Source: Sipunculus nudus
Taxonomy: Eukaryota > Annelida > Sipuncula > Golfingiida > Sipunculidae
Assembly (NCBI GenBank): GCA_026874595.1
Contig: CM049313.1
Span: 50,149,659 to 50,213,658, forward strand
Length of the DNA: 64,000 bases
Reading direction: 5' to 3'
The notes under the pieces were generated by a model. That model saw only the letters and a program-made list of their open reading frames with translations, was not told the origin of the DNA and ran no database searches. Shown here one piece after another: positions 37,066 to 49,295 of this stretch (within the stretch, counting starts at the first letter, position 1; the number at the start of each line of letters is the position of its first letter). A program made the translations under genes and the position numbers.

Positions 37066-37329
37066 TCCATATGTAGGATGATTTTTGTTATTTCTTATTG
37101 TTCAACCTTCCACACCCATATGGCTCTCTCCCTCTTTCTCGCCATTGAAACACCACATATCAAATGTTTAATCTGTTTTACCCATGTATTTGTCATATCT
37201 ACCTCTATTTTTAATTAATTTTATTTAGATAAATATATGATTTGTTTACTTGAGTATTCTCCTAAATGTATTCATATTGTTGTGTCTATGTACAAACAAA
37301 ATCACCACAGGATCCATGTTTTTAGCATT

Positions 37330-38427
37330 TTATTGTTCATTTATAATATCAAACTGAATGCTTTGCATAGTCTGGACACTCAAGGTTTCTTTAAGAATCT
37401 GGAGCTTCACTAGCTCTCGTTTTTCTTTGATCAATTCTATCTTCTGTTGCAAATATTCATTCTCGGTCTCGAGTTTTCTGAGTTCTGCCTCCAGAACTTT
37501 GGCAGTCAGGTGTTCTTCTTTTTGCCTCTGACTTTTCCCTTCTGAAATAATAATGCTACATGTTACATTATAGTGAATATTACTTTTAAATTATTTTTTT
37601 AGTTTTAGGCCCATGTTTAAATTGTAAAATGCATACATCACTGAATGAGCTATCCCGTAAGTCTGGTTGAGCTTTACAATTGTTGTCTTAAATGCAGAAC
37701 TGTTTTTACATAATCTGACATATGTTTTATCATACTGTAACTTGCTCATGAAGAGAATACTTGATATGTTTATTTATATTATTATAATACCAAAGACACT
37801 ATTTACGGTGCAGTAAGATTTGTACTTCAGTATTTTAGATGTGTACATATGATTATAAATGGTATCTAATTCTGCTTTTATTATTTCACATAGGATATAT
37901 ATAGGCACTTCATTTTACCATGGGCAAGTTTAAAAATGTCCTCGTGCTATATACAGACATGTAGTATAAGTAATGTAATCTGGTTAATCTGTATTATGCT
38001 ACTATGTGGTTTAGCCCACTTGACAAGTTGTGTATTTTTAAATGCATCAATTTCAGTTGTGTAATGCAACTGTCAAGAACATATGATAGTTATTTCACAA
38101 ATTACAATGATCACTGTGTAAAACTATGATGACTGCATGCTTTAACCATGACTTTCATATTATTATTTTTAACACAAAGTTGAAGTTTTGATTTTGAAGT
38201 GCTTTCAATAAAATTGATTTTTTGATCTTTAAATACCTTTTATCACTGGATCTCCTCCATTTGGCCCACTATCTGTTCCTGTAATAAACCCCAGGACACA
38301 TCAAATTTATAGAGAATACAACTTATAATAGCATGTTGAATTCTGATAATTTGATATTAAATATAACATTCTGAATATTTTTTTTATTTTATATTCCCAT
38401 TTGCTCTTTCTCTCTTTCTTTCCCTCT

Positions 38428-38504
<77 letters not shown>

Positions 38505-39654
38505 GAAAGAGGGAGATATATATAAGTTACTATATAAGAGGGATACATATATATATATATATTACTTTTTCTACTACTATTGCTATTCACCTACTCCCAA
38601 TAGGTAAAACTGTAATGTGTTCAATTATTTGTATTGTGCCTTTTGTAATTTTTACATTCATTAAAAATGGAAATAAATATTCCATAATACTTATAAATAA
38701 TTATATTATTATACCATCATCAATAGCTGTCCCTGGTTGGATTACTGTCTCAGGTGATGACGACTCTTCTTGGTTCAAACTGGTTTCAACCCCAGAGGGT
38801 ATACCACTCAGAACATGGCTCTCCTGCCCAAGGATATCAACCACAGCGCTGGTGACACTGCCAAGTTCCTTTGGAGGAGGGCCTGCAGACTGTTTCCTAA
38901 CCTTCTGATACTTAAACCCCAAACATCAAGACTGTTCATACAATATAATCCCCATAACTTCTTTATTATTTTCCCTTTCTGTTTTTATATTATTTCAAAA
39001 TTATTCAATTAATAGTTACAATAAATATTAATTTTATTATGCAACATATTTAACTTATGCACTATTAATTATAATTTCTTATTTTTTTATTATCATATTG
39101 GATATTTATACTATACAGTATTTACATCAAATCACATATATTATGTGAAAAGATCAGACAGATAAACTATGATCTCATGCGAATTTCTTGTATTATCCAG
39201 GAATTCTCTAACTTCCGATGATAAAAAATATAACCCATTTGGTCCCTCATTATCACCCATGTAAACAACACTGACAGTTGCTTCGGCAGAAATCGACGTT
39301 CGACTGCACTTGAGGGGACTCCACTTTTAATACAAAGCCAATTTAACAAGTACGCCTTTGTATTAACATCTGTATTTATATCACGTTCATTGATATTACC
39401 TCCCCGAATTCTTTCTTGGCCTCAGTCAAGATGTTTTTCCACTTCTTTTTCACTTCCGGCTCGGTCCGTTGAACCGGTTGATCAGCATTCAGATGCTGTG
39501 TCACCTCCTCCCAGCACTTTCTTTTCATTTCAGTCGTCAGGGATCGAGAGAGTGGCCCAGTTACAGTCTTGTAATTGTTTTTCACCTCCTCAGTTAATCG
39601 CAAAATCTCCATCTCAGAAAAATTTGGTCGCCTTTTTTTGGTCGGAACTTCCAT
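37330..39654 (-). CDS. Harbinger Myb/SANT-like DNA-binding protein, four intact exons
   Basis: Exons on minus are 39654-39400, 38910-38715, 38278-38237 and 37541-37330. Each boundary has GT/AG and phases 0, 1 and 1 join with no stop, giving 234 codons plus TAA. Exon 1 holds a Myb/SANT-like domain: RRPNFSEMEILRLTEEV, KRKCWEEVTQHLN and EVKKKWKNILTEAKKEF with spaced Trp residues. Exon 2 has the AGPPPKEL linker typical of these proteins and a Ser/Glu-rich stretch. Exon 4 is a coiled coil (LEAELRKLETENEYLQQKIE). In Harbinger systems this partner helps transposase enter the nucleus and bind the ends. It is convergent with, and 265 bp from, the transposase. Being open while the transposase is broken is notable. 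Confidence 0.85.
38430..38562. repeat. (AT)n tract with inverted flanks, in an intron
   Basis: AT dinucleotide runs lie between 'cctctttctatata' and its near complement 'tatatagaaagaggg', giving a potential long hairpin between exons 2 and 3 of the Myb-like gene. Confidence 0.85.
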
Positions 39655-39719
39655 TGCAAATGTTGCTATGTCGTCTGCTCAAACGTAACTCTGCCGTCGA
39701 CCGGCATGTGGCGCTCAAA

Positions 39720-39863
39720 AAGGGGATTTCCCAGACTTAAGTCGGGCTTTGTTAAACCAGCGTTATTGAATCGGACTTAACTCACGGACTTTGGCAAGTC
39801 GGTTTTCGGGCTTTAGTCCCGGGTTTGGACTTAAGTCATTTACAATGTTATTGAAACACTCCC
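39720..39863 (-). repeat. Right terminal repeat of element A
   Basis: It contains several 'gacttaagtc' and 'cgggcttt' motifs and ends CACTCCC next to the CAG target duplication. An inverted copy occurs in element B at about 42028-42175. It lies just upstream of the Myb-like gene start codon, so it may hold that gene's promoter. Confidence 0.85.
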
Positions 39864-40517
39864 CAGGTGTGATAAGCATGTAAGTACTAATACCTCTAAT
39901 CGTACTGAAAAGTACATGGTTGGTACATTACAGAGATTGTTTGTGATGCCACTTTAAGACTAACACATTGTTAATGGTATGACATGACTGGATTTACTGA
40001 GACACAAATCTGATAAATGCGTTTCTAAAGAAGAGCTGACTATACGATCAAGATCATAGAGTCTTATGAGGGAAATGGCTGATTCAGGACTATATATACT
40101 AAGTCAGGGTATAGTCACATGTACTCAGTACTCACCTTCTACTCATGGGGGCTAGAATATATGCTCAGTGAGTTGTATACACAACTCTTGATCCACAACC
40201 ATGTCCTTTGAAAAAGTCCCATCAAAGGACTGGTTGACCAAACAGACGTTCGCATACCATGACATGCCTCTTTGAAACACTGATTAAAGGTAACCATATT
40301 GCACAATGTTGGTGTTAAGTAATTAAGTCTATGTAAACAAAGGGTACTATACTACAAAAATAAATGGTATACAACTGTTAAACTAAAGTTTATAAAATAT
40401 AAGTTTATAATATAACCTTTTAAAATAAATTATTGAATTATTATGATTATTATTTATAAATTATATTGTAATAAACTTGAAATGTTATAAATTTCTAATT
40501 ATATGTAATTATATATT

Positions 40518-40551
<34 letters not shown>

Positions 40552-40729
40552 CTGGGAGAAAATTAGGGTGAATGAGTTTTTGATCTGTCTGGACATATAT
40601 CAGGAGGAAGAATGGTAAATATTCTAATGTGATAGGGTTTTTTTTTTATAAATTTGTATATATAGGACTGTTGGGCTTTTTTATTTAATGTGTTTCGTTT
40701 ATAGTTATTTGTTTGTGTCTGTTTTTTAA

Positions 40730-40734
<5 letters not shown>

Positions 40735-40767
<33 letters not shown>
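40735..40767. repeat. (CT)n microsatellite
   Basis: About 33 bp of CT dinucleotide. Confidence 0.95.
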
Positions 40768-40768
<1 letters not shown>

Positions 40769-41016
40769 AATATTCCGAACTTTTCCGAGTCTTTCCGGGT
40801 TTTACTATGTGACAACAACGGGCGTTATATTTTGCCGCACATGATCGGTTCACGGAACGGACTCACGGAACGGAGGTAAGTATGGCTCCTAAAATCACAT
40901 TTACTTAATAACTTGTCTCACTTGTCCTTTCAATGCGTAAATATTCGGTTTATATTCAATTCATGCTAATATGGTCAGGTTTAATCTAATTATAAGATAG
41001 TTTGACCATTTTTCCC

Positions 41017-41085
41017 GGTTCCGTTCCGTTCCGTGAATTAGGCCCCTGTTCCGTGTTCCGTGTTCCGTTCCGTTCCGTGTTTTCG
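41017..41085. repeat. Imperfect (TTCCG)n tract
   Basis: Repeats of ttccg/ttccgtg run across about 70 bp. The complementary motif 'cacggaacgga' occurs at 40853-40875, so the two could pair across ~170 bp. Confidence 0.75.
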
Positions 41086-42027
41086 GCCAGCCCTTCGAAT
41101 GAACCCCATTGTTTTCTATGAAGCCGTCAGGAGGCGCTGCGGCTTGAAAAGTGTGAAAAGCCATTTGTGTGCGATATCTTAGTTACTCTGAACAATATCA
41201 CAACTTTGAATGCTGCGTCTCAAATAAAGATCCAATGGATTTTTTTTTTACCACACCCGGTTTTTTCTATGAATGATAACGAAGTAAACGGGGTAAATAT
41301 CGTCAGGTTAAACGTCAAAATAGATTATGCGAGATTTGGCAAAATTGGTTATAACTTGGTCAATTTTTATGATAGACATGTCTAGTTTTCTGTGTTGGAT
41401 AGCATTTAAAAAGCTTTCAGGGGTTCGATTGAACAGTTCGTAATATTTGACGTCCAATCAGACTGAATGGCTTTGTTTTTGCATTCACAAAAAAACAATA
41501 TGTCTCCCCCTGGCGAAATTCCAAAATATGAAGAGAAAAATACGCATTACCGTTAAATTTCTGTTCGTAAAATATATAAAACTGCATGGAAAAAAGCTAA
41601 AGGAAAAGCGTGTCATGGTTAACCAGTTCCGAAATCTTGCTCAGCTCTTGAAAATCGCCTCCTGATTATACGAAAGGAACTGACCTACCATACAACACAA
41701 TACAATTTTTAGTATACAAAAGACAGGTCGTTTTAATCCTGCTTATCTCCCAGCGGTTTTTTTTCTGAGTGGTAACCTACTCATCCAAAAAAATGCATCC
41801 CTTCTTTAAAATCCGTTGATTGATTTTTTTTTTTGTCTTTGGGTCATACCCGACAAACAAAAAGACTTGAAAATAAGGAGAATATATAAACACGCCACCT
41901 GACGGAGGCATTATGGTGTCACATATGTGGAATCATTCTTTCCTAAAGATTTTAAAATAATATTTGAATTCAGTCAGTGTCAAATGACATCCAAAGGGAT
42001 GTAATTACATATGATAAACCGACTTCT

Positions 42028-43344
42028 GGGGTGGGGGGCTCAGTAACATGGTAAATAACTTAAGTCCAAACCCGGGACTAAAGCCCGAAAACCGATTTGC
42101 CTAAGTCCGTGAGTTAAGTCCGATTTAATAACGCTGGTTTAACAAAGCCCGACTTAAGGTGGGAAATTCCCTTTTCAGCGCCACCTAATGGCCGGCAGAA
42201 CGCGGGAACGGAACAAAAGGGAACACATTAACATGTACAGTGTCGATCACTTCTTTTATGTTGATACAGGATTTTAACCTCAATGGTTGTGATAAGAAAG
42301 ATTAGGCTTGGTAACATTTGTCTGACTGGATGTTTCAAGTGACATGTCATGGAAACGTGTACAACAACGTACTATTAATAGTATAATTATATAATTATAT
42401 TTATAATTCCTTTTAATGGTTTTATACCATTAGTATTACTGGCATTAGCTCACGAGTACGAGTGCGTCTTTTTCTCTATCAAGGTGGGGGATGACTTGCA
42501 CACAAACACAAACATATTACAATTAATTATAAGGTTTTAAAAAATAAGGTATTAATAATACCTTAAATAAATAAAACATAATACTACTATTATGTTTCCG
42601 GTAAAATATAATTCTATGCCGGGTTTTGATATATATATTTCATAGTGAACTTATAAATGGGAACAAAGTCAATAAAGATTTTAGAACAGTGAATTATTTA
42701 TAATAATCAGTATCATTTTAAGATATAAATCATCTGTATATCTATCATTATGTAGCTATAAAAATGCTATACTATAGACTAGTACGGTATGATAGTAATG
42801 ACATCTCAGGCAGATCAGGAGAAATCTGTTTCGTTCAGGTTCTCACACGAATGTCAAGGACGCTACAATTTTATTAAGCAACCTGCCTCTGTACAAATAC
42901 TTGTCAGTTTCGCTAATTTAGTAGACATTTGTTATTGTTTTTTTTTTTGGTGCTGATTTACGCCTCTTTAATATCTAATTTGAACCTCGTCCGCTCGGCC
43001 CTGCATCGAGGGGATGAGTACCGTGGCCATCTGCACAACGAGCATCAGAGGACCGTTCTGAGAAACCAGCGACAGGCAATGACCTCCCTGTGAACAAATA
43101 TGCCGATAGGCTTGCTGTTTTTCCATAAAATGCGCCAATCAAGTTGAATTTTGTGCCGGATATGCCTCAAAACCGTGTGTCATGTGGCCAAGCTTTACTG
43201 GACTTAAGCCCGCTCCCTGACAGGCTTGGAGCTTAAGCCCCAAAACGGACTTAAGTCATTTTTGGTATTTTTTTTTAATCGGGCTTAACTCAAAGTCAAA
43301 ATCGCTCATTTTCGGGCTTAAGTCAGTTTAATGAAACACCCCCC
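42028..43344 (-). mobile_element. Harbinger element B: deleted, inverted copy of A
   Basis: The left end matches the complement of element A's right end (through 'gtaaataacttaagtccaaa' and onward, about 140 bp). The right end matches the complement of A's left end (ending GAAACACCCCCC). At ~1.3 kb it lacks transposase and Myb-like genes, so it is a non-autonomous derivative, perhaps mobilised in trans. Its A-left-type end is unbroken (about 43190-43344) and so shows the pre-insertion state of the site occupied by the Helentron in A. No clear target duplication was found. Confidence 0.85.
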
Positions 43345-43540
43345 GAGATCTAAGGTAACAGCCAGGGATTAAAGATCGTGAATTCCAATTTCAGCCGAGG
43401 AAAATCAGATTTTAGATTTTTTCATAGTCACCACTAACCAGTATAAGCGCTCTGCAGGTTAACGGAGGAAACTGTCGTGTCAAACAGTTTTCAAAACAGC
43501 CGTGGTTCACTCACAAACGAGTGCACCTACCCGGGTTCCT

Positions 43541-43640
43541 CGGTGTTTGACCCAACAATGTGGATGACACACACCCAGGACCCGCAGGAGTGGTACATCA
43601 AGCCTGGGTGATACCAGGTCAGACTCCTGAAAGGGAATCT
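43541..43640 (-). CDS. Candidate exon of a secreted protein
   Basis: On minus, acceptor TTCCCTTTCAG precedes an open segment that ends at donor GTAGGT. In the frame matching the neighbouring candidate exon it reads SLTWYHPGLMYHSCGSWVCV and onward, entering and leaving in phase 2. The motif S/T-CGS is shared with the exon at 44150-44230, suggesting duplicated exons. I do not recognise the family, and another frame is also open through the segment. Confidence 0.35.
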
Positions 43641-44152
43641 GCAGGTGAACATAGTTCTTGATTATGCAAGCATTAAACAAAACCACCACACCTTTACAAA
43701 AAAAAGTTTACTGCATGTGGTTTCAAAGATTAAAATATCTACATAGGTCACTATTTTTACATTGCATTTGATTTCTAAATATGTACGGGTTAGCAAAGAG
43801 ACAGGATTTACTTTTCTCAAAATAAAATTTGTCATAAAAAATAGAGGTATATTCCCGCGATTAAGCTCTTGTATATTCTATGAAATATTTGGACAGGTTC
43901 ATTGATTTAAGCCTTTTTTATGTACGAGCTGCTTTTTTCTTTCCATTGAATAAGGTTGTTGAATCAGTAACAACAAAAACAATTTATTTGCGTGTGTGTT
44001 CATTAATAATAATAATAAGAAGAAACAAGAAGGAGCGCATACCTTCCCCAGCATCTGCACCTGCCTTCAGCTATAAACAATGGCTTGATGTCTTTATGGT
44101 CTACTATATACATTCAATCATTCAACCTGCTCAGTGCTAATCAACTTATAAC

Positions 44153-44244
44153 ATACCTGGGACCCGCAGGTGCTGAGGGCATCGGGCTTTACTGTCATGC
44201 CTTGCAACATTAAGAGCGTAGGTGACATATACCCTCTCTGGTCA
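44153..44244 (-). CDS. Candidate exon related to the one at 43541-43640
   Basis: On minus, acceptor GGTTGACAG precedes an open segment ending ALSTCGSQ at donor GTATGT, phase 0 to 0. The end resembles MYHSCGSW of the neighbouring exon at both DNA and protein level. The acceptor pyrimidine tract is poor and phases do not join simply to the exon at 45249-45298, so the gene model is unresolved. Confidence 0.3.
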
Positions 44245-45248
44245 AGCTGTCAACCTGGGCGTAATATTTAACCACTTGGGAAATAACGACGTACATCACA
44301 CACACTCACACACAGATGTTCCATGTCAGAGTAACCAAGATTTTCTGCGTACGCGTCTCTTCTCTCTTTCTCCCCTCATTCTCTTTTAGAAATATCTGAC
44401 TGGGTTATTTTTATCTATATCAACAACCATGCCAAGAAATGCATCAAATCACCATTACAAGTGCAACTTGATTTATTTTTATTTTTTATACAGCTTACAG
44501 CTAAATTCGCTCAAAATAATCGCGGTTGTTCAGGTCCAAATTAATGTAATTACCAGGTTATAGAATTATACTTGCTTTTAAAAAAAAAAATTTATAGTCC
44601 TTGATTAGTTTATCCTTTGTCCTTCATCCATCATTATATGGTCCTTCTGAAATCAAAATATACAAAATATACCTTCACAGTGTACTTACTAACAGTAAGC
44701 GCTTAAATATAGAAATTAATGTAAAATTTAAAACTAGGAAAAAACAAGAAAACCTAATATTTTTTTTAAGATAAACTACCAGGAGTAGGAATTTACTACC
44801 ATATTAAAGAATCCCATTTAGATGTGCATTCGCATCAATAGGATGAGAATACTTGTAATTTGAAAAAAAAAATTCTAATGTCATATGATTATGATGTTTA
44901 AACAGGGAAAAAGCAAACAACTCTCCCATACCTACTGTAATTGCCCAATATTCCACTTACACATTTGAAGCTGGTTCCATAAACGAAACAATATCTTATC
45001 AATAATTTGATTCAATTTATTTGATAATTCATATCATAAATGAGTTATCAAGGGAAACCAGCATTTATAATTTTAGAAAGGACAGAATTATGTAAATCGC
45101 AAATTACAACAAAGATATTAACTTCACCTTGTTATACCTTCAATCATAACAAATATTGTCATATTTCTAGCATTTTGTATAAATGTATGAAATACAATTA
45201 GAATTTCATTTAATTACCCGTTTAAACGATTAATAACGGAGTTTTACT

Positions 45249-45298
45249 CACGTCGTTGCACATATGGACACCAATTGCTCACTTTCCTCCAAAGCGAT
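45249..45298 (-). CDS. Candidate 50-nt internal exon
   Basis: Excellent boundaries: acceptor TTTTTCTCTTTAG and donor GTGAGT on minus. Two frames are open. One (phase 0 in, 2 out) joins in phase to 43541-43640. The other reads WRKVSNWCPYVQR, reminiscent of the EMI-domain NWC motif, but would hit a stop in the next exon. The frame cannot be settled from sequence alone. Confidence 0.4.
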
Positions 45299-45944
45299 AC
45301 CCTAAAGAGAAAAACAGATATATTTCTATCAATCCTGAGGAATTATGTCTTTAATGATGCCGTGAAATTAAATTTGACAAAAACACATCTCTCAAAGCGA
45401 ACCATCTTAAAAATCCAGATGAAACGTTTTTAAATGGGCAATCTCTCTTTAATAATCAAAAATTATTTTTTAACGAAATCCCTTGTCTCTAAATAGACAG
45501 TGCACGACACATATATTATAACGTATCAGGTTTAATACTACATTTTGCAAGTTTAATTAAACGAATGAAAACGATAAATCCCTTATTACTGAATAGCTTA
45601 AACTCCCTTAGAACGTTATTACTGGACTGGGAATACACATTTCATAGGTCCAACTATTACCATCACCGTTTATAAGTAGGGAATAATATTCTCAATGAAA
45701 GAATTTGCCGTTACTTTAACCTTAAAAAGAATCCATTGATCCCATGTAATTAACCTTTTATGATGCATGGCCCCATGACGCAACGATTCATAATAGATAA
45801 AATATTTACGTGTATAAGTACGTAAAATTTTTTACGGTGAAATATGACCAGATACGTGGGGAGGTCTTATGCAGGATCGCACAGCGTCGTGTGCAGCTGC
45901 ACATAAGGGAACAGAAGACGCTGAGATAGCACAACTAGCGTAAT

Positions 45945-46142
45945 CTAAGAGGAAACGTAAGGTTCGCAAGTCGAGGATGGCAACCACCTCAACAGCAACC
46001 ACCGATCACAAATGTCTATACATGTGGGAAGTTTCTCCCTGGCCCGATTGGCATGACAAGTCATCTCCGGACACACATAGATCAGCAACAAAACCACGAT
46101 CTTCATGGTCATCTTAGCAAAGCGATGGACAAACATCATCAA
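45945..46142 (-). CDS. Possible second signal-peptide-bearing segment
   Basis: An open minus-strand segment contains MKIVVLLLIYVCPEMTCHA, which looks like a signal peptide, followed by a short Cys-containing tail that stops at TAG. No donor site is evident. It could be a decayed paralogue of the signal-peptide exon at 46937-47000 or chance. Confidence 0.25.
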   Translation of the reverse strand: MMMFVHRFAKMTMKIVVLLLIYVCPEMTCHANRAREKLPTCIDICDRWLLLRWLPSSTCEPYVSS

Positions 46143-46936
46143 AATATGTAGTTAATCAGATGCGTTTAATGGCGATAATACGATCAGTCTTTTTCTTTCC
46201 AGTATATTTTTTTTTTAATTTTGTCTAAATCCACTTGTTATCCTTTTCTACTGAATAAAAAGGATTTTTTATACAGTTAAGGGGTCGAAATTATGCCTAC
46301 GTGTAGACAGGATTCACTGATGAACATAAAGTCTTCTGCAACAAAGACGGGCACTGTGTGGTAAGAGTAGTTAGTATGTATCCTCGCTGACCTAATTCAA
46401 GTAATATGGTATTTATAGCAATAATTGATAATGCTTTCTACTAACTGCAACATCGTTTCGGGCACCATCTCCACCATCGCTTCTTGGCCACGGTTTCGTC
46501 CAGAAGACCGCAGGAAAACCATTTTTCTGTTGTCCCAGACGGGCAACTTTTAATGCAGTCCAACCCGTCTTTATATACAAAATGTGAACATTCATTAGGA
46601 GAAATCAACAATTTGTAGCCAGGAGTTTAAGAAATGACTCGTGGCTCTCTTTTGAATTTTTTGGGTTGCCACTTGTTTTCATTTTACAGGCAACATTTCT
46701 TTTAAATCTGGTGAATTAAAATATTTTAGTAGAAACTTTTCTCCTTAAGTCGACATTCCATAATGCTAACATAAAACATAAATAAGAACGCACCTGCTCT
46801 TTGTTTTGGTTTCTTTGATTTCTTTGTTTTTTTTATCATATATTCCATTTATTTACCAATTCAGACTTAACAAATATATTTACCGATATAGACATCACAC
46901 CAATTGAGGAATCAATGTTTGTATTAGGTTACTTAC

Positions 46937-47000
46937 CCGCCTGCTCGTTGACCAACAACAGCAGCAACAAGACCATAGACAAGATAAGTAACTTCTTCAT
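46937..47000 (-). CDS. Signal-peptide exon
   Basis: On minus, ATG at 47000 begins MKKLLILSMVLLLLLLVN, a textbook signal peptide with a basic start and a Leu-rich core, then EQA and a donor GTAAGT after 64 nt (phase 1). This is the start of a secreted or membrane protein. Candidate downstream exons at 45.3, 44.2 and 43.6 kb are on the same strand, but an additional exon would be needed to correct the phase. Confidence 0.65.
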
Positions 47001-47039
47001 GTTGTAAGACAGCTGTATTTCGTTTTCTCAGTGTTGTCC

Positions 47040-48808
47040 TATCAGCCTATTTGACTACCTAAGAGCCCACAGGTTCCTTTAAGAAAAGTTTAGATATCAC
47101 GTGGATGTGTCAATCAACTTACCCAAACTGTCGAGGTTTGCCATTTGTTAATACATTCCTCGAATCACTGCTCATATCATTTCGTCACGCTTTTTATCTC
47201 TTCTGTATGACGGAGTATCGTGCAAATAAATAATTCACCGTAATTATATATGAATAATCATACATTAGCAAAGGGAAGATGATTTATATTTTATTATGAT
47301 TCTAAACACCTGCACTCTATCACCCAGTGTGTAATGAAAATTTAAATTAAATACAAACCATTTTAATATTTAATCTTGCCTTGAGTATAAATGATTGTTC
47401 TAATGGACGTTTAATCAGCTTTAATTTAACCTCCGTCCCTCCGCCAATCCTTCCGTTAACTTCGAGTTTCGGAGAGACGGTTACTTTGGTGAATTTTTGC
47501 GAATTTAATAAATAGTACCAGTATAATCTAAGCTAGATGCATTTTGGTTTTACGACGTCAAAAATCAACGGGCATGTTCATGTTGTTACCTAACTAAGAT
47601 ACCAGGTATACAATGGTCTTGCGTAAAAAGTAAATAGATATATCAACCAAAAATATCGCTCAGATTGATCAGCCGCAAATTGCCCCGAAATGTGAAGGAT
47701 TTTCATGAACCTGGTTATATATATTTTCCAATAATTTTCCATCACTAATATTTTCTAGGCGATACCTTGGAATACTTAATGGTGTCAGAGGTCGAAAGAC
47801 AAAGGACGGACGTTTATGCTCTAACTTATTTTTATCAAATTATGTGTAGTCGGCAGATATTTTAAATTTTATTGTTATTCGTCAGATACCATTATTTTTA
47901 TCACTTAACATGTGAAGCTAGGTATAATGAGGAATCCTATATATATTCGGTACATCATAATTATTTTTATATCACTATGACTTGTCAGGTGAACTTGATT
48001 AATAAAATTTAAATGTTTGGTGCCTGGCACTGGCCAGCACAGTATTTTCTCCCATCTTTAAATAATCACCCTTCCATGACGTACATGCGACACAAAAACA
48101 AAAATTAATGAGTATCACGTGATTGATCAACATATATAAGAAAATAAGTATAGGCGTTCCTAAGTTCCTGCTTCAGATGAACACCTTTAGGTAATTTAAA
48201 TCGGTCATGCGTGTGTGTTATTATGCGTGTTCCCCAGGGACATAATAATACATTAATCAGTATAGGATGAAAGTTATCTATTAAATTGTCACAACAACAG
48301 CATATAAATAATGCAAGCCATCGGATTTCCTTATTTCATCAAAATTTATATTTTGGCTCTATTTATCGAATTTTTACTGTTTGTAATCATTATTTAGACA
48401 AAATGACTCACAATTATAGGTCCGCTCGTTCGTTTCTTTCTCGTATAATGTTTACAAGTCTCCATACCTCGGCAGGTGAATATAGCCGAGACCACGATTC
48501 GACAGATCCTTAAATAGAGCGTAGTATGACAATTAATGCTGTATAAGTGTAATTCTCTACAAAGACGTTTTTGACTCTGTCTCAGATATTAGGAAGTAGT
48601 CCAACAGTCAAACTCTCGATTTCGAGTGAAGCGAGCATTCGAGTGTGCATAAAATATTTCTGCAGTTTCATAGTCTTTGTATCCTACTTATTAATATGTG
48701 AGAGGGCGTCGCCCTGACACCTTTTAGCATTTTGTATAAAACGCATTAATATGCAAAATAGCCGTCGCCATTTTTGGAGCTTCTAGTTTTATCCATGTCT
48801 CTCTTGCA
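47040..48808. other. Unannotated stretch upstream of the secreted-protein exon
   Basis: The first part may hold the promoter of the minus-strand signal-peptide gene. No further exon, element or repeat is recognised. Confidence 0.5.
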
Positions 48809-48810
48809 TC

Positions 48811-48811
<1 letters not shown>

Positions 48812-48846
<35 letters not shown>

Positions 48847-48866
48847 TTAATAATAATAATAATATA
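48812..48866. repeat. (TAA)n microsatellite
   Basis: About 55 bp of AAT/TAA trinucleotide with one interruption. Confidence 0.95.
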
Positions 48867-49117
48867 ATCATAATCATAATTTATTCTTATAATGCGCATA
48901 AATTTAGAATACAAGACCCTGTTGTAGGCGCATAACTATATAATATAGAAATAGCAAACACATATATTTAAAATAAAAATTATTATATATTTAAAACATA
49001 ATGCCATGCAGTGTTGAGATCAATAAAATGCCATAATACTAAATACTAAAACAGTATATAATCTACCAATTACAGTAAATATTATCATAAAGTGAGTCTT
49101 CGGTGCACTTGTATATG

Positions 49118-49294
49118 CAGTGGAACCCCGCCTTGCGACCATCCCGCAATTGCGACCACCCCCACAGTTACGACCTCTTTTCTTGGTCCCAAATATACGG
49201 TCCAGGTAACTAAGAGTTTCACAAATACGACCACCCCCAAATTACGACCACTTTGGTCGGTCCCCAAGGTGGTCGTAATTGTGGGGTTCTACTG
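49118..49294. mobile_element. pogo/Tc1-mariner-type MITE
   Basis: The ends CAGTGGAACCCC (from 49118) and GGGGTTCTACTG (to 49294) are inverted repeats that extend inward through 'gcgaccac' and 'ggtcgtaatt'-type motifs. TA dinucleotides flank both sides, as expected of the TA-targeting Tc1/mariner/pogo superfamily. At 177 bp with no coding capacity it is a MITE. Further internal 'acgaccaccccc' copies suggest a folded, self-complementary interior. Confidence 0.85.
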
Positions 49295-49295
49295 T

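Larger units (their letters stand above)
29001..39866 (+). mobile_element. PIF/Harbinger transposon A, nested by a Helentron
   Basis: The left end GGGGGTGTTTCAATAA (from 29004) is matched by the inverted right end (complement GGGAGTGTTTCAATAA, ending 39863). CAG flanks each end (29001-29003 and 39864-39866), a 3-bp target duplication as expected of PIF/Harbinger. Subterminal regions are full of 'gacttaagtc' and 'cttaagcccg' motifs. Inside are a broken DDE transposase on plus (34184-37065) and a convergent Myb/SANT-like gene on minus (37330-39654), the two-gene layout of this superfamily. A 5-kb Helentron-like element splits the left terminal repeat, so the original element was about 5.8 kb. 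Confidence 0.9.
39867..42027. other. Spacer between Harbinger copies A and B
   Basis: It contains (AT)n at about 40520-40549, (CT)n at about 40735-40767 and a pentanucleotide tract at about 41018-41085. Between 40780 and 41165 the sequence is GC-richer, but no spliced gene could be built. The remainder is AT-rich and uninformative. Confidence 0.6.

Noticed and set aside
45249-45298. EMI-domain reading (NWCPYVQ) of the 50-nt exon
   Set aside because: In that frame the junction to exon 43541-43640 gives an immediate stop, so it is only noted as an alternative.
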